Shown here: piece after piece, positions 62,284-64,000 of the stretch
Numbering within the stretch: position 1 is the first letter of the stretch
Layout: each line of letters begins with the position of its first letter
DNA from: Streptomyces sp. S4.7
GTDB taxonomy: Bacteria > Actinomycetota > Actinomycetes > Streptomycetales > Streptomycetaceae
Length of the DNA: 64,000 nucleotides
Assembly: GCF_010384365.1 (NCBI RefSeq)
Contig: NZ_CP048397.1
Span: 6,758,001 to 6,822,000 of the forward strand
Reading direction: 5' to 3'
The notes under the pieces: generated by a model
Database searches by the model: none
Told to the model about the DNA's origin: nothing
The model's input: the letters and a program-made list of their open reading frames with translations, nothing else
Position numbers and translations under genes: made by a program

Positions 62284-62308
62284 GAAAGCGCTTTCTGAAA
62301 GCGCTTCT
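62284..62308. promoter_or_regulatory. LacI-type operators
   Basis: GAAAGCGCTTTC (62284-62295) is a perfect 12-bp palindrome; GAAAGCGCTTCT (62297-62308) repeats it imperfectly 13 bp on. Such GCGC-centred palindromes are typical LacI/GalR sites. They lie 85-110 nt before the permease start. Confidence 0.85.
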
Positions 62309-62392
62309 TCCGTTGGCCAGTACGGCAGCAGCCGGTACAGCAGAGGGTCGGACAGCGGTGCCCAACCGCTCCTGATTCCCGAGGAGTTGACT

Positions 62393-63256
62393 GTGAGCCA
62401 GAGCGTCATGCCGGGACCGACAAAAGAGATCGCGGGAGTCGCCACACGTAACAGGCCAGGAGCGGGGGAGCGGTTCGGCAAGGCCTTCGAGACCAGCTGG
62501 CGGCCCGTCGCGCTGCTGTTCGCGTGCTTCGTCGCGTGGTGGGCCGTCGCCGCCGCCGAGTTGGTCGAGCCGTATCTCGTCCCCTCGCCCGGGGCGACCC
62601 TGGACGTGCTGACGGGCAAGACGAGTTACATCTGGGAACACACGTGGGTGACCACCTACGAGACCCTGCTCGGCTTCGTCATCGCCGTCGTCGTCGGCGT
62701 GCTCGCCGCCGTCGTCATGGTCTACTCCTCGACCGTCGAGAAGACCCTCTACCCGATCCTCCTCTTCGCCCAGGTCGTACCGAAGATCGCCATCGCGCCG
62801 CTGTTCGTCGTCTGGCTCGGCTTCGGCATCACGCCGAAAGTTCTGATCGCGGTGCTCATCGCCTTCTTCCCGGTCGTGATCTCCATGGTCACGGGCCTCA
62901 AGGCGGTCGATCCCGAGATGCTCCAGCTCTCCGCGACGATGGGGGCCAAGCCGTGGCAGACCTTCACCAAGATCCGCTTCCCGGCCTCGCTGCCGCACCT
63001 GTTCTCGGGCCTCAAGGTCGCCGTGACGCTCGCGGTCACCGGAGCGGTCGTCGGTGAGTTCGTCGGTGCCAACGAGGGCCTGGGCTACGTGATCCTCCAG
63101 GCCAACGGAAACCTCGACACCCCGATGCTCTTCGCGGGCCTGCTCGTCATGTCACTGATCGGCGTCGTCCTGTTCGTCCTGGTCGAGATCGCCGAGAAGC
63201 TCTTCCTGCCCTGGCACGCCAGCCGCCGGGACACCAACGTCACGACCTCGTTCTGA
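62393..63256 (+). CDS. ABC importer permease (NitT/TauT/ThiX-type)
   Basis: 287 residues with about six membrane helices and the EAA loop region LQLSATMGAKPWQTFTKIRF. GAGGAG lies 6 nt before GTG 62393. With the following lipoprotein it forms an importer of the thiamine-precursor/nitrate/taurine class. The ATPase gene is not in this window, so it must lie downstream. Confidence 0.9.
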   Translation: MSQSVMPGPTKEIAGVATRNRPGAGERFGKAFETSWRPVALLFACFVAWWAVAAAELVEPYLVPSPGATLDVLTGKTSYIWEHTWVTTYETLLGFVIAVVVGVLAAVVMVYSSTVEKTLYPILLFAQVVPKIAIAPLFVVWLGFGITPKVLIAVLIAFFPVVISMVTGLKAVDPEMLQLSATMGAKPWQTFTKIRFPASLPHLFSGLKVAVTLAVTGAVVGEFVGANEGLGYVILQANGNLDTPMLFAGLLVMSLIGVVLFVLVEIAEKLFLPWHASRRDTNVTTSF

Positions 63257-63345
63257 TGAGGCCGGCCGACAACGACGGGCCGACCGGTCCCGACCGTGCC
63301 ACCGATCACGTCCGACCCCGACCTCTCCTCCGAGAAGGGCCAGCC

Positions 63346-64000
63346 ATGCACTCCCGCAGACTCCTGATCGGCCTCGTGCCGCTTCTTCTGGTCGCCACCG
63401 CCTGCGGCGAGGACGGCGACAAGACCACCACCAGCGACTCCGGCAAGAAGCTCGACAAGGTCACGCTGACGCTCAACTGGTACCCGTACGGCGAACACGC
63501 GCCGTTCTACTACGGCGTCAAGGAGAAGATCTTCGAGAAGCACGGCATCGACCTGGAGATTCGCGCGGGCCAGGGATCCCAGAAGACCGTGCAGGCGACG
63601 GCCGCCGGGCAGACCGACTTCGGCTGGGCGGACACCCCCGCCGTGATCAGCGGCGTCGACCAGGGCGTCAACGTCAAGAGCCTCGGTGTGATGCTCCAGA
63701 CGACGCCGTCGTCCGTGCAGTTCTTCGCCGACCAGAACGTCAAGACGCCCGCCGACATCAAGGGCAAGACGATCGCGGGCACGGCCGGTGACGCGCTCAG
63801 CAAGACGTTCCCGATCTTCCTGGAGAAGAACGGCCTCAAGCTGTCGGACGTCAAGATCCAGAACACCGACCCGGCGGGCAAGATCGCCGCGGTGATCTCC
63901 GGCAAGACGGACGCGCTGCTCGGTTACGCGAGCGACCAGGGCCCGACGATGGCGGACAAGGCCAAGAAGGACGTCGAGTACCTGCGCTTCTCGGAGAACG
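63346..64000 (+). CDS. ABC substrate-binding lipoprotein (NMT1/THI5-like), 3' end outside window
   Basis: 218 codons visible. Signal peptide MHSRRLLIGLVPLLLVATAC with lipobox Cys20, then the binding fold VTLTLNWYPYGEHAPFYYGV and AATAAGQTDFGWADTPAVISG. This opening matches THI5/ThiY-like pyrimidine-precursor and NitT/TauT binders. Substrate may be a pyrimidine or amino-acid derivative handled by the enolase-superfamily enzyme under the same LacI control. No stop before the window edge. Confidence 0.88.
   Translation, partial: MHSRRLLIGLVPLLLVATACGEDGDKTTTSDSGKKLDKVTLTLNWYPYGEHAPFYYGVKEKIFEKHGIDLEIRAGQGSQKTVQATAAGQTDFGWADTPAVISGVDQGVNVKSLGVMLQTTPSSVQFFADQNVKTPADIKGKTIAGTAGDALSKTFPIFLEKNGLKLSDVKIQNTDPAGKIAAVISGKTDALLGYASDQGPTMADKAKKDVEYLRFSEN

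Noticed and set aside
1..64000. Mobile elements, tRNA genes and CRISPR arrays
   Set aside because: No transposase or integrase motif, no tRNA cloverleaf and no spaced direct repeats of CRISPR type were seen.

Overview
The window is high-GC actinobacterial chromosome, almost certainly Streptomyces or a close relative. The evidence is strong third-position G/C, frequent GTG starts, GTGA/ATGA stop-start overlaps, a hopanoid operon, a conservon (Cvn) operon, a c-di-AMP (ydaO) riboswitch in front of a LysM/M23 cell-wall hydrolase, and many regulator families with palindromic operators. I found no rRNA, tRNA, insertion sequence, integrase or CRISPR array. It reads as ordinary, densely coded chromosome-arm DNA.

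Layout. 0-15.8 kb: housekeeping and metabolic genes (partial M14 peptidase, BCCT osmolyte transporter, amino-acid oxidase, TrmH-type methyltransferase, ABC-F ATPase, Tex, a 43-aa LPFR protein, an SCO6745-like protein behind a perfect TetR-type operator, an ECH-fold enzyme lacking both classical glutamates, an anti-sigma-type ATPase, Idi, a methyltransferase with a leader ORF, a CDF metal exporter, GalE). 16.1-23.4 kb: a seven-gene, tightly coupled locus for an exported phosphopolymer or glycolipid. It has two CDP-alcohol phosphotransferases, a nucleotidyltransferase, a glycerol-1-phosphate dehydrogenase-type enzyme, a GT2 glycosyltransferase and a TagG/TagH-type exporter, closed by a perfect 28-bp terminator stem. 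23.5-26.5 kb: MMPL exporter divergent from its TetR regulator, with two operators between them. 26.9-37.9 kb: hopanoid operon (hpnC, hpnD, a 42-aa ORF, hpnE, polyprenyl synthase, shc, hpnG, hpnH, aminotransferase), followed by an XRE-cupin regulator and a small membrane protein. 37.9-41.2 kb: phosphatase, c-di-AMP riboswitch with LysM-M23 protein, and a GDSL hydrolase.

41.3-49.2 kb holds the most interesting locus. Six overlapping genes on the minus strand encode two STM4015-type leucine-rich-repeat proteins, an ATP-grasp STM4014 protein, an STM4013 alkaline-phosphatase-fold hydrolase, and two radical SAM enzymes (STM4012, STM4011). A 109-aa protein and a DUF6745 protein are encoded divergently. 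I see PafBC/RecA-NDp-like promoter sequences facing both ways between the two arms, so the locus may be a DNA-damage-inducible modification system of unknown function.

49.2-55.7 kb: PfkB kinase, TetR regulator, amino-acid dehydrogenase, MBL-fold hydrolase, DeoR regulator and a SIS sugar-phosphate protein. 56-59.9 kb: five-gene conservon (sensor ATPase, roadblock, DUF742, GTPase, GAF). 59.9-64 kb: enolase-superfamily enzyme and LacI regulator, divergent from an ABC importer (permease and a lipoprotein cut by the window edge) with LacI operators in the gap. Family assignments rest on motifs read by eye; no database search was run.
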